From assembly GCA_947034895.1 (NCBI GenBank), contig OX344764.1:68181348-68245347 (forward strand): a stretch of DNA of 64,000 nucleotides. The letters are read 5' to 3'. Position numbers and translations under genes: made by a program. The notes beneath the pieces are model-generated. The model made no database searches, was not told the DNA's origin, and saw only the letters and a list, made by a program, of their open reading frames with translations. This document shows positions 25,017-37,857 of this stretch, one piece after another (the first letter of the stretch is position 1; each line of letters opens with the position of its first letter). This DNA is from Rhytidiadelphus loreus. Lineage: Eukaryota > Streptophyta > Bryopsida > Hypnales > Hylocomiaceae.

Positions 25017-25925
25017 TTGACCCCTTAAGTTCCTTGACTGCCATTTCTAGTACAAATACCAACTTTTAGAAGAAAAAAAACATTTTTGGACACAAGAAAC
25101 CGTCGGATCTTGTAGTAAGATGGTTAGAAAAGATGTGGAAAAAATTTCAAAAATTTCCACTATATGGATTGCAAGATATAAGCATTCAAATTCATTGAAA
25201 TCTTTTGGGGGGCCTTGCAAAAAACAGGGCAGTTATGCTTCACAAGCTCACCTTTCTATGAAAAAATGTCCAAAATGGTGGTGCTTCTTTGGATTCTTTT
25301 TCCTAGACAAGTTGGATACATGCTCCAAAATTTTCACATCATTTGAAATTGCACAACATATAAAAAAAATAGTAAGTAGAAAGAAGTAGAGAATGATTCA
25401 AAATACAAAATTGTTAAGAGTTTAGTTATGAATTTGAAAAATGACAATCCCAATGGTTGCAATGTTGTAATAAACAATCTACATCCTATGATTTTATTTT
25501 TTTCAAAAAATATTGAAGATTGAGTAAAATAAAGGACTTTAAAGAGTGTATTTTTGAGTGGAGGTTCCATAACTACCTGCAAACTAAAACCCCTCATAAC
25601 TTTTGAATCATTGATCAAAATGGAATGATTCAAAGCTTTCCGCACATATAGAACTCTTGAAAACCAATTTCAAATTTTTGTTCCTGAAAAAAATGATTTT
25701 TTTCCAATCTATCCGGACCACCTAGTTAGGAAAAAAAGTAGCATATTAGGCTATAACTTTTTACTCATATTTCCAAATGTCATTAAATTTAGTGCATATG
25801 AAAGATATTCCTTGCCCCTACCTTCTATTAAAATTTCAGTCTAAAATATGTAAATATCCATTCACAGTATCCTGCCCAAAAATTCTATACAATAAAAAAT
25901 TGCAAGCTGGTCTTTTAGGGGTTAA
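25017..25925. mobile_element. TTAA-type element, about 909 bp, inverted relative of 17.6-kb copy
   Basis: The right end is ggtcttttagggg plus TTAA. The left end is cccc after ttga, so one target copy has decayed. Read on the minus strand it parallels the 17565-18497 element over most of its length. It keeps the shared subterminal motif (accgtcggatcttgt near 25094). Confidence 0.7.
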
Positions 25926-26235
25926 TGTGTCCTTCAAAATGCATTTGAAGGACACATACTAAACTCTCATTCGTTGACTACTGATTTTTTCAAATTTTGA
26001 TTTAGGTTTCATTTATGTGATAGTTTCAATGGTCTAAAGAGCCAACACTTTGAAAAATCATAGAAATTGCATACTACATCTGAAAAAACTATTTTCTTTT
26101 TAGTATTCATGATTTTCACTTGCTAATACTACAAAATATCATTTTTTAGGAAAAGGTACTTCCAACTATGCTTAATTGCTTATACTGACAGTTTTGGATA
26201 TTTCCACCATATGTTAAGTATTATTGGTAGATGTC

Positions 26236-26565
26236 ATTAGAGGAGATTTCAGCCCCCTGGAGGGCTGTGAGTTCCCAGACTGCGGGAACTGGTTTGCAGG
26301 GGGCCGCAGCAGCTTGCAGACGTGGAATGGCGACTTCCACGTCGGAAAAAAAAAAAAAAAATTTCAAAAAAAAAATTTTTTTTTCAGAAAAAAAAATGAA
26401 AATTTTCTTTTCTTTTCTTTTTTGCATTTCAAGAGTAAAACTTTTTTTTTTTTTTTTTTTTGAAATTTTTTTATCGGGAACAGCCGTTCCCCGAAAACTG
26501 CAGGGGGACAGTTCCCCCACAGCTGCTTGAAACGGCCCTCCAAGGGTCCGAAAACTCCTCTAATG
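26236..26565. mobile_element. CATTAG-type MITE, copy 5
   Basis: The ends cattagaggagattt and aaaactcctctaatg are inverted. A very A/T-rich core includes long T runs at about 26440-26470. The shoulders contain gagttcccagactgcggg and ggaacagccgttcccc. The internal palindrome gacgtggaa ... ttccacgtc sits at about 26318-26342. A possible TGTCA duplication is seen here if the element is taken to start at TTAG. Confidence 0.75.
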
Positions 26566-29131
26566 TCAAAAAACATTTTTTCAAGACTATGTACATATTG
26601 ATTTAGGAGATGTATACAATGTGAGCATTCCAACAAGTGACGCTTTTAGATACCTAATACATTTTGGTGTCTTTACCTTAGTTTGAATTTTGCAATTTTA
26701 CATTGGAAAAAAAATGAGCCTCCAATGGGGCTATGAGTTTTCAGACAACAAAGAACACTGGTAGTAAAAGAATTAAAAAATAAAATAAAAACAGCCATTG
26801 AAATAGAGGGCTTGATTAGCACAAGATAGTTCAAGTCAATAATTGAAAAAATAGTTGAAAAATTGGAAAAATATTAATATTAAAATAATTATAGAATTAC
26901 GGACTTTTGGAATCTGATGTGGCATAAGTGCAACCATGTGACCACTTTTTATTTCATTTTAATAATTCAAATATAATTTTTAATAATTTAATATATAAAA
27001 ATTATTATATTGTTTGATTTTTAATTCTTTTAAATTCTTTTATATTGTAAATTTAAAAAAAATTGGTGAGTCCTAATTATGGTGCACCTAAACTTAAAGA
27101 ATTGAATCATGATTCGGAATGAAGTGCACTCTAGCTAAAATTGGGTTGATGGCAGTTGAGGTCATGGCACTTGCCATTGGTGAAATCCGGCCCCTCATAG
27201 TGAGGCTCTTTGCATTTTGGTGCAAAGGCAACAACTTATTGGACAAGTGCTAGTTGAATTTGCAAGCATCAATGATAAGTTGGTTGACTCCCAAGGTGAA
27301 ATGCATTGTAGTGAGAACTTGTAAAGTTAATCAATGCTTTGGCTATGTAGGTATGCTAGGCTAGTAAGAGAGTGATGATGCGAGAGTGGTATTGCATGAA
27401 GAGCATTTTGCATGAAAAAGAAAGACGTGCTTATAGTAAAAAACTTTTGACTAGACAATGTACAATCATGGTATTTAAAGATTAATTTGAATCCTAATTA
27501 TAAACAAATATATCAATTGTACGTTTACAAATTAGAATTTTAAATTTTCAAATTTAGTTCCCTTTAGATTTTAAGTAAACTTGATTACCAAACACTGGAT
27601 GATCACATAGTAGTCAATTGGACACTAAAGGGTTAATCTTGTAGCTTGTGAATCTTTTATTGAAGCTAAAATTTTCTCAAATCTTTGAGAATAGAATATT
27701 TGTAGTCTTAAGCAATCAAAAGCTTTTTGGTTAATCAAAAGAATATTTTGTTCAACTAAGGTTCTTAAACCTTCGAGGTTATATTGTCTATAACCCTAGA
27801 CATTTTTTTTAATTTATAATTTATTTTGGAGGGTCAAAACTTTACTTGAGATAAACAATCTAAATGAATTTTGCAAAATATTTTTTGTCATTTTAGTAGT
27901 AAAAATACCAATTTTGACAACTTACAACAAAAAATTTGAATTATTTTGCTATAAAATTTGGCTAATGAATCACATTTTCTTCCTTAATTTGTCCATATAC
28001 TTCTACCAAGACTAAAATATTTGTTGAAATCTAATGATATTTATCCCCCAAAAGAATGGCTATTGATGCAAGATAGAACCCTTAATGGTCCGTACTGCCA
28101 CAATGGGATGAATGTATATTGAATGAATGTAAAACATTTCCAATATTTTACTGAGCCTCACGAAAATGAGCCTTACTTTTGCAATATTGTATTAGTACTA
28201 TTGGAGTAGCTTAACAATATAGTACCTAATTTGTGCTCTTGCAATACTACGTTTAAACAATATTATATTTATATGCATGTTGTACTACATTCAAGTAGTA
28301 AGCTCAGTATTTCAACAATAAAACATTTGTCCACTTACATTACGTTAATATTACTAATACAAGATACTAATATTATTAAATAAATTCACTGTAAATATAT
28401 AATAAAATTATATGTATGTTGTAATAGGATTAGGAAAATAAAAATATTTTATACAAAACAATGAAGATTATTATGATGATAAATAAATGCATTGTTGTAA
28501 TGTAATTACACAATTAAGTTATTTTAAATACATACATTTGTAGTATTGCAACAATACCATAAGTTTGTTGTAAAAATATTGTATTTGTAACTACCTTTGA
28601 TACAAAATCAATGTAGGAACAATTATATAACAATACAAACGCAATCCTACAACAATTGAAGCTTTCAATTTTATTACCAATATCCTATGTCATTCATTCT
28701 CTTATTAGAAATTCAATAAATTGTATCAAACAATACATATAACACATGTAAAATGCATTCACCATAAAAATAATTTGAAAAGACATGAAAATTATATTTT
28801 CATATTAGAAGAATGACATTTGCATATAGTTGCATCCTCTAGGCTTGTAACCGTTCTCAAATGTAACCACTAATCCAATCTACAAGTAATAGTGTTTGAA
28901 GTTGACTAGGCTACGATCAATGTGGTGTCAAAAAGTGAAGCATTCATCGTAGGTTTTGCTATTCATACTTGCAACAACCATACCAACCTCAACTTCATCA
29001 ACAGACACAAATATGAAACTTTTCAAACTATTATGATACTTAAAAAATAACAATAACAAAAACACTAAGACTACATAGGAGCAAGTTAAGCAAAATTCAA
29101 ATTACATAAGAACAAATAATACCTACATTTA
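26566..29131. other. AT-rich gene-free stretch
   Basis: A degraded CATTAG-like copy may lie around 26710-27080 (gatgtggcataagtg core). Around 28.1-28.6 kb there are many aatatt/caatac words that also recur near 35.4-35.8 kb, probably the remains of another repeat. The sequence next to 29.13 kb is presumably 3' flank of the following minus-strand gene. No gene is seen. Confidence 0.45.
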
Positions 29132-30318
29132 TTAGTTTGAGGAAGATGAGGATCCCAGATCCGTCCCTAGCATGTCATGTACCGCATCACCAATGTTTTC
29201 GGCCTCATGCATCACATTTATCCTCATGATTGAGTCGCGCCTCTCCAATATAAAGGTTTTGTAACCCTTTATACCTGCTTTGTGAAATCTAAGTTCCGAA
29301 TCCTTCATGTTCCTGTCTCCATCCATAGCCAAATCCAACTACAAATGCCCAAAAAACAATTTTAGTAATGACAAATTTAATTAAATAAAATTCAAAAGAA
29401 AAATTACAATTGAGGAAAACAAGTTATTAAACTTACCACATAAGCAAACCATGCCAATTGGTCGGGGAGTATTGAAATGGGGGCCCTCGTGGAGTAGTTC
29501 TTCCCACTCATGATGCATGCAATCACGCCAAAAAAAGCATCCGATCCAAATGGATCTTCACTTTTCCACCGCCAGTTGTTGTGACAATGTAATGGAAGAA
29601 GGCTAGTTTTCCAGGTTTCTATTTCTAATTGGCTTCCATTAACAGGTTTGGGTACACCCAATAGTCGCCATAACTCTAATCGTGCAGAAGAGGCAAATCT
29701 ACCCCGCTGATTAATAATAGATGTTTTCACTTTTGTTCTCATACCCTCTTCCCAAACCCTCTCAAAGGCAGACCGTTTGTAAATGTCTCCCTCTTCAACA
29801 TTAAAAACAGCCAAAATTTCTTGTTTTATATGTTCTTCATGAGGAAATATTCTACTTCTGGTTACATCTACTCCCAACATTAATTTTTTTGAGATTTTCT
29901 TCATATGGGGTTTCACAAGCTCCCATTTAGCTACATCTGGTGTAGGACTTTCATTCCATTGATTGTTTACTAAACCTCGTAGTAACCGGTTGTTTGCTCT
30001 CAAATCATTAATTTGTGCTTCCAAACTTCTTATAACCCGCTTAAGTGTCTTTGTTTGACTCTCAAATGCCACGGTATGGGGGTGTGGAGGTCGTCCACCA
30101 ACATTTGGGACAAAAGAAGAAGTAGGCACAAAAGGGTTTTGTGCATTTGGAATAAAAGAACTTGGAGTAGAAGGGTTTTGAACAGAAGAACTTGGAATTG
30201 AACCTGGTTGTTCAAATGGAGCGGCTCTTGGCGACGTTGGCAACCTTGGTGCACCAAGAGGTTGATAATCACCACGGTGTGCACTTGGCTCTTCGTCTCC
30301 CGTCTCAAAAATAGCCAT
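29132..30318 (-). CDS. Two-exon gene of unknown function, 362 aa
   Basis: Exon 1 is 29437-30318 (ATG at 30318, donor gtaagt). Exon 2 is 29132-29338 (acceptor gcatttgtag), ending TAA. The join is in phase 0 (AWFAYV-LDLAMDGD). Residues 1-80 are Pro/Ser-rich and look disordered. About 85-115 predict a coiled coil (TKTLKRVIRSLEAQINDLRA). Residues 125-310 look folded and contain RSAFERVWEEGM, SSARLELWRLLGV and NWRWKSEDPFGSDAFF. The C-terminus carries KAGIKGYKTFILERRD and ends in a Ser tail. I recognise no family. The coiled coil plus compact C-terminal region would fit a DNA-binding or repeat-associated protein, but that is a guess. The gene is isolated among repeats. Confidence 0.65.
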
Positions 30319-31140
30319 CTCAACGACTCCTTATCTCACCTCGCCAAACCAACTCTTCGAGCTCCTTCAGGAATGACCAACTCTCAGAATTCCCTTCAAC
30401 TTCTGCACTTTCAAGCCAACCCTAGCTTGATCACCTACTTTCAAAAGAAGCCTGAAATGCCCAAAACAAACCTTAATTCTCCATGAAAGTAAGAAGTAGA
30501 GGATTGAACATACATACCAAACAAAGTGAAGGTTTCTTCCTCACTCAAAAAGTCAAATGAATGTTCTATAACAAGCACTCAATTGACTGAGGACTAAAAA
30601 CAGCAAAAAATGAATGCTCTTTTAAATTAATCTCTAGAAACAGAAAACCTGTCTACAACAATACACAATACAGCAAGCTCAAGCTCAAGACAGAAATGCA
30701 ACAGAGTGAAGCTTTCACGAATTTACCAAAGGTGGAAGGAAGAACAGAAATTTGATGAGAGGGAGGCCGGACGCGCGCTGCTTCAAGTTGACGGAGGTTG
30801 GTCGGGGCCTGATGGCCTGTCGCGTGCAGAGCTTCAACAGAAGCGGTTCAACACAAGTCTTCGCGCTGAAGAAGATAAGAACATGAAGGCCAGCTAGCGA
30901 AGCGAAGGGAAGGAGACTTGAGGGCCGAGAGAACTGAATCTGGCGAAAGAGAGCCAGAGTACTGAAGACGAGGAGAGCCAGAACTAATCGTGTCCTTCTG
31001 AGGTTCATTGATTTCTGGATTAGGCTAAGGCGGTGAGATTTAGGGTAACTGAAGTTGAGTTTTTCCCGCAGCAGACTTGATGTACGTGGCAGAGTGGCAG
31101 ATGCCATTGCTCGAGCTCATGCCACATCGAGTTGCTTTAG
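30319..31140 (-). promoter_or_regulatory. Upstream region of the unknown two-exon gene
   Basis: GC rises toward 50% between 30.7 and 31.14 kb, as at other gene starts here. A 130-codon minus-strand frame with an ATG at 31107 overlaps it. It has a basic N-terminus and a hydrophobic stretch but no recognisable domain, so I treat it as leader or promoter DNA rather than a gene. An exon of the downstream gene could be hidden here. Confidence 0.35.
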
Positions 31141-31478
31141 TAAGGTAACAAGTCCATAAATCGACCATTGAATAGCTGGAACTGATTTGATTTGAGGGAG
31201 GTGAAACTTCTTGAAATTAATTTTTTCAGTAAATTATTATCCTTCTAAGACAATTGAAATTGGCATCTAACCCAAGTTGTTTCGTATGTTTTGGAGCTTT
31301 CTATAATTAGTTATGAATTTTTGAAGTTCAAATGCAATGGACTTCAAAATCGTCCACCTCCTGAAATGTATATTAGTTGTACATTGTTGATACCATGAAA
31401 AAACAACATGTACGAATTGTGTACATTTGAAGAGGTAGGCAATTTTAGAGCTTGAGCGCTTTATGGACCTATTACCTT
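31141..31478. mobile_element. TAAGGTA-ended MITE, copy 1 (338 bp)
   Basis: It begins taaggtaacaagtccataaa and ends tttatggacctattacctta; these are inverted. It is homologous to the copies at about 40445-40750 and 59801-60139 (shared ggcatcta and tgtacat blocks). Its last bases overlap the TTAA of the next element. Confidence 0.65.
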
Positions 31479-32399
31479 AACCCCTAAAGGACCATTGTCC
31501 CCTCGGGGGACAAAATGGATTTCGGGCAAGTTCCTATGATCTCAATTTTCAGTGAATTTTTTTGAAACTTTCTCACAAGATAGGAAAACTTATGAGGTTC
31601 ATGGGAATATAAATTATATTTCAATTGGTGCCTGAGAGCAAAAGTTATGGCATCTTAAACATAATTTACACGTCACCGGGCAGAAAAATAAATCTACAAA
31701 AATTTGAAATTAATTTTTTAATTTTTTTCTTCTTAAAGATCATGTTTTTGTCTACATGTGAAGCTTTGATTCATTCCATTTGGATTAGTAATGTGAAAGT
31801 TATGAACAATCTTGTTTTTCGGGCAATTTGAGCATCTTCTTAAAAAAATAACTTATAGGATTCAATTCTGAATGCAATTTTCACAATTTTTCAAAAAAAA
31901 TTGTTTGACAAGGTTAAGTTTTCTATTTAGAACAATCTCACCGTTGAGATTATTGTGTTTCAATCCCATTTTAGAGCTATTAAAGATTTAGTGTTTCGTT
32001 CAATCTTGGACCTACTTCTACTAAACAATTTTTTAAAGAATGAAAATCAATCGTGTTTTTTAAAAAAAAAATTCTCTAGACTTTCAACTCAATTCTTCAA
32101 CACAAAATTTTTTTAATTCAAGGTCCATGGTGTAATTTTTTTCCCCAAATGGCATTCAAAGTCATCTGAAATTGCAGGCTAGTGTTCAAAAAAACTTTCT
32201 TTTTTCAACTTTGAATGCTAATATCTTCCAATCTGTACGGTCAAACTCCATGAAATTTTTACCACATGATACTAGACTAGTAAAGTACAAGATCCTACGG
32301 TTAGATTCTAAAAAAATTGTTTTTTTGGATGAATGCAGCAAAAATGGCAGTTTTGAGTAGTTTTTGACAGATGAACGGCCCTGGTCCTTTAGGGGTTAA
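31477..32399. mobile_element. TTAA-flanked element, 923 bp
   Basis: TTAA plus cccctaaaggacc at the left and ggtcctttagggg plus TTAA at the right give 13-bp perfect termini. Near the left end is a short palindrome, gtcccctcgggggac, which reappears as gtccctcgtagggac near the right end of the 33067-34348 element. The subterminal motif acaagatcctacggttaga is at about 32288. Non-coding. Confidence 0.85.
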
Positions 32400-32639
32400 T
32401 GGAATTTTTCCCTTCATGCCCAAACGGACTAAATGATGGGAAGGAGTCAAGGGATAAGGAAGATAAAAAAGACATGATTGCAAAAATGCTTTATTTCTAT
32501 TTTTTATTTATTTTATTTCTTCTTTCTTGAAACACATGGACAATTGAATTTCCATTGATAAACTGAAAGGAAACAAAACATTAAATAATAGAATTGCTTT
32601 CAAAGGCAACTCTCATGTCACGCAAGCTGCTTGACTACT

Positions 32640-33060
32640 AGGGCTACCAATTTAGAAACGAGGCCGGACTAGGCCCTCGCACATGTACCCAGATGGAGCC
32701 GTGAGGGACCGAACGTAAGGGCCGGAAAGCGCGGGTTGGGGCAATCTGAGCCCAATGGGTCGGACCCCACGAACTGTGAGAGATTATTAAGAAATGTATC
32801 CCGCAAAGGGATTTACCGCATCCGGTTCCACACAACTTCAGCCTCGCTTCCCTCCTCCGCCCTATTGCATGCCATGTGCAATCTTCCCAATTCACCCTGC
32901 GTGGGGTAACTCAAGCTGACATGGTAAGCAAGAGTGCCAAAAAAGCATCGGGTGTGGGGACCCGCCTTGTTGTGTTTGGGACCAAACACAACCTTCACCA
33001 GTAGGCATGTGTAAGGCCCTGCTGATAGGAACCACCATCTGTCTCCCAAAATTTCTTGCT
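32640..33060. other. GC-rich island between two TTAA elements
   Basis: About 420 bases with markedly higher GC than both flanks contain runs such as gggccggaaagcgcgggttgg. All frames are short and give no recognisable protein, and no RNA fold is obvious. It could be a fragment of an LTR or of a gene carried there. Confidence 0.5.
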
Positions 33061-33066
33061 ACTAAT

Positions 33067-34348
33067 TTAACCCCTTGAGGACCAAGGCATTTTTTTGATG
33101 AAAAAACACTTAAAATTGCCATTTCTATAACAAATAGTAAAATAATTTGAAAATTGTTTTTCTAATACATCTAACCGTAGGATCTTATGTCTAATTAGTT
33201 GGAGAGAGTGTGAAAAAAAAATTCAAAAACTTTGATTGCACAGATTAGAAGATATTTGCATTTAAAGTGAAAGTAACAAGTTTTTCAATACATTGCATGA
33301 CTAGATTATTTGACTTCGAACTTTCTTAAATTAAGTTTTTTGCACTATAGAGTTTGAGCTTTAAAGATTTAAAGATTTAAAGCTTTATGGTGGTGAATTG
33401 AGTTTAGAGTCTAGGCAAAAAAGAAAAATTCAAAAAATAAATAAATTTATTCTTTGAAAAATTATTAAGTAGATGTAGGTATGAGATACAAGGAAAATTA
33501 TTAATATCTCTAAAATGGAATTAAAATGCACCAATTGCAATTGTGAGATTTTTCTAGGAAGCAAAATAAACCATGTGGGGCTTTTTTTTTTAAATTGCAA
33601 AATTGCATTCAAAAATGAATCCTACAAGTTATTTTTTCAAGAAAATGATCTTATTGCCCGAAAAATAAGATTGTCCATAAATTTCTCATAACAAATCAAA
33701 ATGGACTAAATCAAAGCTTTTCCATGTAGACAAAAATATAATCTATGAGGGAAAAAAATTCAAATTTTCAATTTTCTTTTTTTGCCCCCTCTCCCTTGTT
33801 TTGAGCTTATTTGGGTATAATTTTTGTTCCCAAGCACCAATTGAAAAAAAATTATATTCCCATGAAGCTAATCAGTTTTTCTATCTTCTTTTCAAAAAAG
33901 TAAGACAAATATTCAATCCATAGGTAAGGTAGAATTGTCCATTACCGCCATCCACCGAATTCCAACATATAGGAAATCATCCCATTTGCATCATTGATTC
34001 ACCCATTACCATAATCTTACCAACCTATAATCATAATGACAATGCACTTGAAAGTGAGCACGTGAGCCCACAATTTAACAAGGGTTTGCCCACACTTTAA
34101 TAAGGGTCTATTCATGCTTTAACATTTCACCTTTGAAAAATCACAGAAAATTCAATTCTTGTTAGAATGTCTTTATTCTTTTTGCAAATGACTTCTCTCA
34201 AACTTTTCAATCTCTAAAAAATGTAGGAGCACAAAAACAACTTCTCCAAAACACCTAAATAGCAAATATGTATGGTAATGACAGTTCTACCTTACATGTC
34301 CGAAATCCCATTTGTCCCTCGTAGGGACAATGGTCTTTTATGGGTTAA
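33067..34348. mobile_element. TTAA-flanked element, 1282 bp
   Basis: TTAA plus ccccttgaggacc at the left; ggtcttttatggg plus TTAA at the right. It resembles the 31.5-kb element in inverted orientation but is about 360 bp longer, so it probably has an internal insertion. The shared subterminal motif is present as aaccgtaggatctta near 33173. Confidence 0.7.
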
Positions 34349-37300
34349 GCGCATTCGAGGACAGCTACTGATTTACACGAACCAAGTCTCTTTGCAACCA
34401 CAAAAACTAGAGCCCCATTTGGTTTGCTTCTTGTCTCAATTCAAGTCTTGTATTGCAGTCTTGTACTCTTGTTTTGGAGTATTCTACTCAAGTATTGTAC
34501 TCAAGTAGACCAATATGTTCCTCCTCTAATTTGCAATCCAAATATTTTGGGGCCAAAAGTAGGATGGACACATATTTTTTAAAGTTGTGTGCTTGTTTCA
34601 CAAATCAAATTCAAGTAGAATTATAAATTTCTGATGATAATTTCTATGAATTTTTGAAGTGGTTTGCATGCCATTAAATTACAAAATCATTCACTATTGG
34701 AGTAATGAATGTCTTCTAAATACCCTATAACCACCATCCCATGTATCTATTACGACCTAGGTATCCACCAATCAACAACCAACACATTATTCTTGTTGGC
34801 ATGAAGGCCCTGATCTTGTCAAAAAACTGAAGGGATTTAGATGAGTTCCATGCTAGAAATGGGGCTAAAATCTAATGGCGAAAATAGGTAGATGGTGGAA
34901 ATGGGTTGGTCTACCTTAATTTTAATTGTAGTCATGCTCTATTTTTCATTGGGAGTCCAATTCTCAAATTGAGATATCCATCTACTATGTAACAACAACA
35001 AAAACTTCTTGTAACAACAACAAAAAACTAGCCACTGCGGCTAGAAACAACAAAAGAATTGTGTCTAGTGCGTATGTATGAAGAGCAAGAAGTGCATAGA
35101 AGTTTGAAATGTCCAAAATTGAAATGGATAGAAGAGGGTCCTGCAACATATATGATGATAGAAATAACATCAATTTTGAAAGTAGTTCACGTTATTCCAC
35201 ACTTTTAAGAAGATGAGCATTTTTTTGTAAACACTTCTAACTTTTAAATAGAAATTACATTTCACAAAGAAGCACTAAGACATTATTATGTGGATGTTAC
35301 ATGATTTGCACATTTGATTTATTATTTATTAATTATAAAAAATATTGTGTTTATAAGGTGAAATGCATTTGTATATCATAGGTACTTCAACAGTAATATT
35401 AGTCATCATGCACTTCCGTAATTAAGTTCATCCAAAATTATTGGAGTAATATTATTAAAATGCAGTATTGCAAGAGTAGTGAATTATGTATTTTATTGTG
35501 TTATTGCTTTAATTGACTTTTTATTTATGCATTGCAGTCATTAAATAGTTAAATAGTTAATTGCTATACTTTATAGTAATTCAATATTAATAGAATATAA
35601 ACACAGTATTAGAATAGTTTTTAAAATTTATTATTATTTTTATATAAACCCAGTACTACATGCAATACTGCAAAAATATTAGCTAGTACAACTCTTGTTG
35701 CAATACTGCGACGGAGTACTTTACTGACGGCCAGTATCAATATTTCACAGTATCACACTTGGATGAATGTAAAATATTTCGGATTCCCCTGCACTGTACT
35801 TCAGTTACTGATTCTAACTGACGAACCAGTCACATGGATTGTCCGTTACGTTGTGAGCGAGTCCTTTCAAGCAGACAGCATTGAAAAAGCATGATATATT
35901 ATTGAGGACCTGCAAATCTGAACATGTTGCATTCATTTCAAGTGGGCGGATGTATGTACCTCACATGGGAAAGTCCATTTCTTAAGTTTCCAAGTTATTA
36001 ACTTAACTTAGTCTAGCTTGTGATCTTGACTGGAGAAATGAAGCTACCCACATTCATAAATACTGGTGTATAAGTTAGATTATGGATGGACCATTTGAAT
36101 TGAATTGAACCGCTCGAAAGTTGACCGTGTTAACACTCTCGGTGCTACTATTGCGGCATTGTAGTTATCTGCACTTTTGTCTTTGAAACAAATGAAAAAA
36201 CTATTGCAGGGAGAAATGAAAGGAGTCACAACTGAACGGCCGCCACTCATCTGTATCTTGAATGTAGAGTAGAGTGATGATTTGAGACGGGCGGCAAAGG
36301 TAAGGATAGACCGATAGACGGTAACAAGCGAAGACAAAAGTACAAATATCCTAGCATCCACACAAACACATACTGTAGCGAGTCCTTTTGTTTTTGGTAA
36401 ATTAAAATGAATTCCAATAGCAAGAACATTGGTTGCAACGAAAGACAACTCCTGCACTGTACCTGGTCAGGAAACATGGCATTGACACGCCAAAGCACGC
36501 GTTAGCAGCTTAGAGGAAAGGAGCTCAAAGTCGCAGCCCATTGGCACCTGCTGCCGTAACGGACTTTCAATTACAACAAATAAATAAAAATATTCCTTTT
36601 TCCCTCATATTCCGCCATATGTCATTGTTACGTTAGTTGAAACCCACATGAAAAGATAAAAGACGGAAAAGGAAGCCTTCCAGATGTAACTTAGTTACCG
36701 CACGACTCAAGGCATCCAGGATTCCAGGTTCAGTGGTGTCTGCGTTGCCAATCCACCTATCCACGCATTTATTATCACCATATTATCCGTGATTGGAGCC
36801 AATTTCCTCGACTTTAGAAACGTCACGATGACATACATTCCAAGTGCAGAAATTGAAATTGAAGAATATGCTACACCCACACAGTTCAGCTGCAGAGATC
36901 ATCTCAACAAGAATTAATATATTGTCAGAAAAATCTCATCAGAAAAATCTCTGACAGATCTTACGTGATCGCTGTACAGACGAGTGAACTGTAACATCAC
37001 TGGCACCGGTAGTCAAATGTCTCGTGTGAAGATTCACAAAACGCAGAGCAGCGATCCCTAAACTGAGTTTCTACCCAAAAAATCCTTGCGCCGTACTAGT
37101 TCATTGTAAAAAAAGGGCCTTTGATGAAGACATTTTAGCCAAAACTGCAGCAAACAATAAAATTTGATATCCAATTTGTAAAATATATAACTTCCTCCAC
37201 GTTGGAATTAGAATCTATTTAGTCAGTTTTGTGTTATAGTACTCCCAATAATGCTTCACAACTTGGGAAATCCTTTCTTTTCTATTTTTTTTCTTTGATA

Positions 37301-37857
37301 CTACTCACTCTCAAGGTAGCCAAAGTTGATGGTTGTCTGTCTTGAAGGTAGCATTTGCACTAAATACCATAAACTAGTTCTGCGATCACTGACGCAGAGC
37401 CTCTATTTTCTTATAGCAAAAGCTTCTCAGAAGCTTACCCTTCACAAAGATTTCCAGTTCGAACTTCTAAACTGCAACAGAACATATACAAGAACGCGCT
37501 CCTCAATCCATCAATGAAGCCCCACGTCACCAACAAGACACAATCCAATCGATACTCCCAAAGCTCAACGAAGCGTCGCATTCACCACACCAGGCAATCA
37601 AGAGAACAGCAACGCAAGCATAAGAATACAACCACAGATCATGAAGCCCGACTCTTAAGATGACGAGCACAAACGAATTCTCCAACAAATGCTTTACATC
37701 AATGATCGGCTTTCCTTCCCCACCGAACAAGCCATTTCAACAACCACCGCCACCCTGCAATGACGGATTTATAAACAACACAACGAAAATGACGATGATG
37801 ATGCCCCTGCTACTTCCTACAACAAGATATGAAACATGATGTGAAGCGCACGAAACC
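34349..37857. other. Repeats, then 3' flank of the ACBP gene
   Basis: 34.35-35.77 kb is AT-rich repeat-like DNA with many caatact/agtatt words. From about 35.8 kb complexity and GC rise. The last several hundred bases should include the 3' UTR of the minus-strand acyl-CoA-binding protein gene. Frames near 36080-36500 have no recognisable domain and I do not call a gene there. Confidence 0.4.

Noticed and set aside
30715..31107. 130-codon minus-strand frame starting with ATG, basic then hydrophobic
   Set aside because: It lies in the GC-rich upstream region of the 29-30 kb gene and shows no domain; treated as leader sequence.
36080..36498. Overlapping minus-strand frames near 36.1-36.5 kb
   Set aside because: Weak composition, conflicting registers and no motif; probably untranslated or intergenic.
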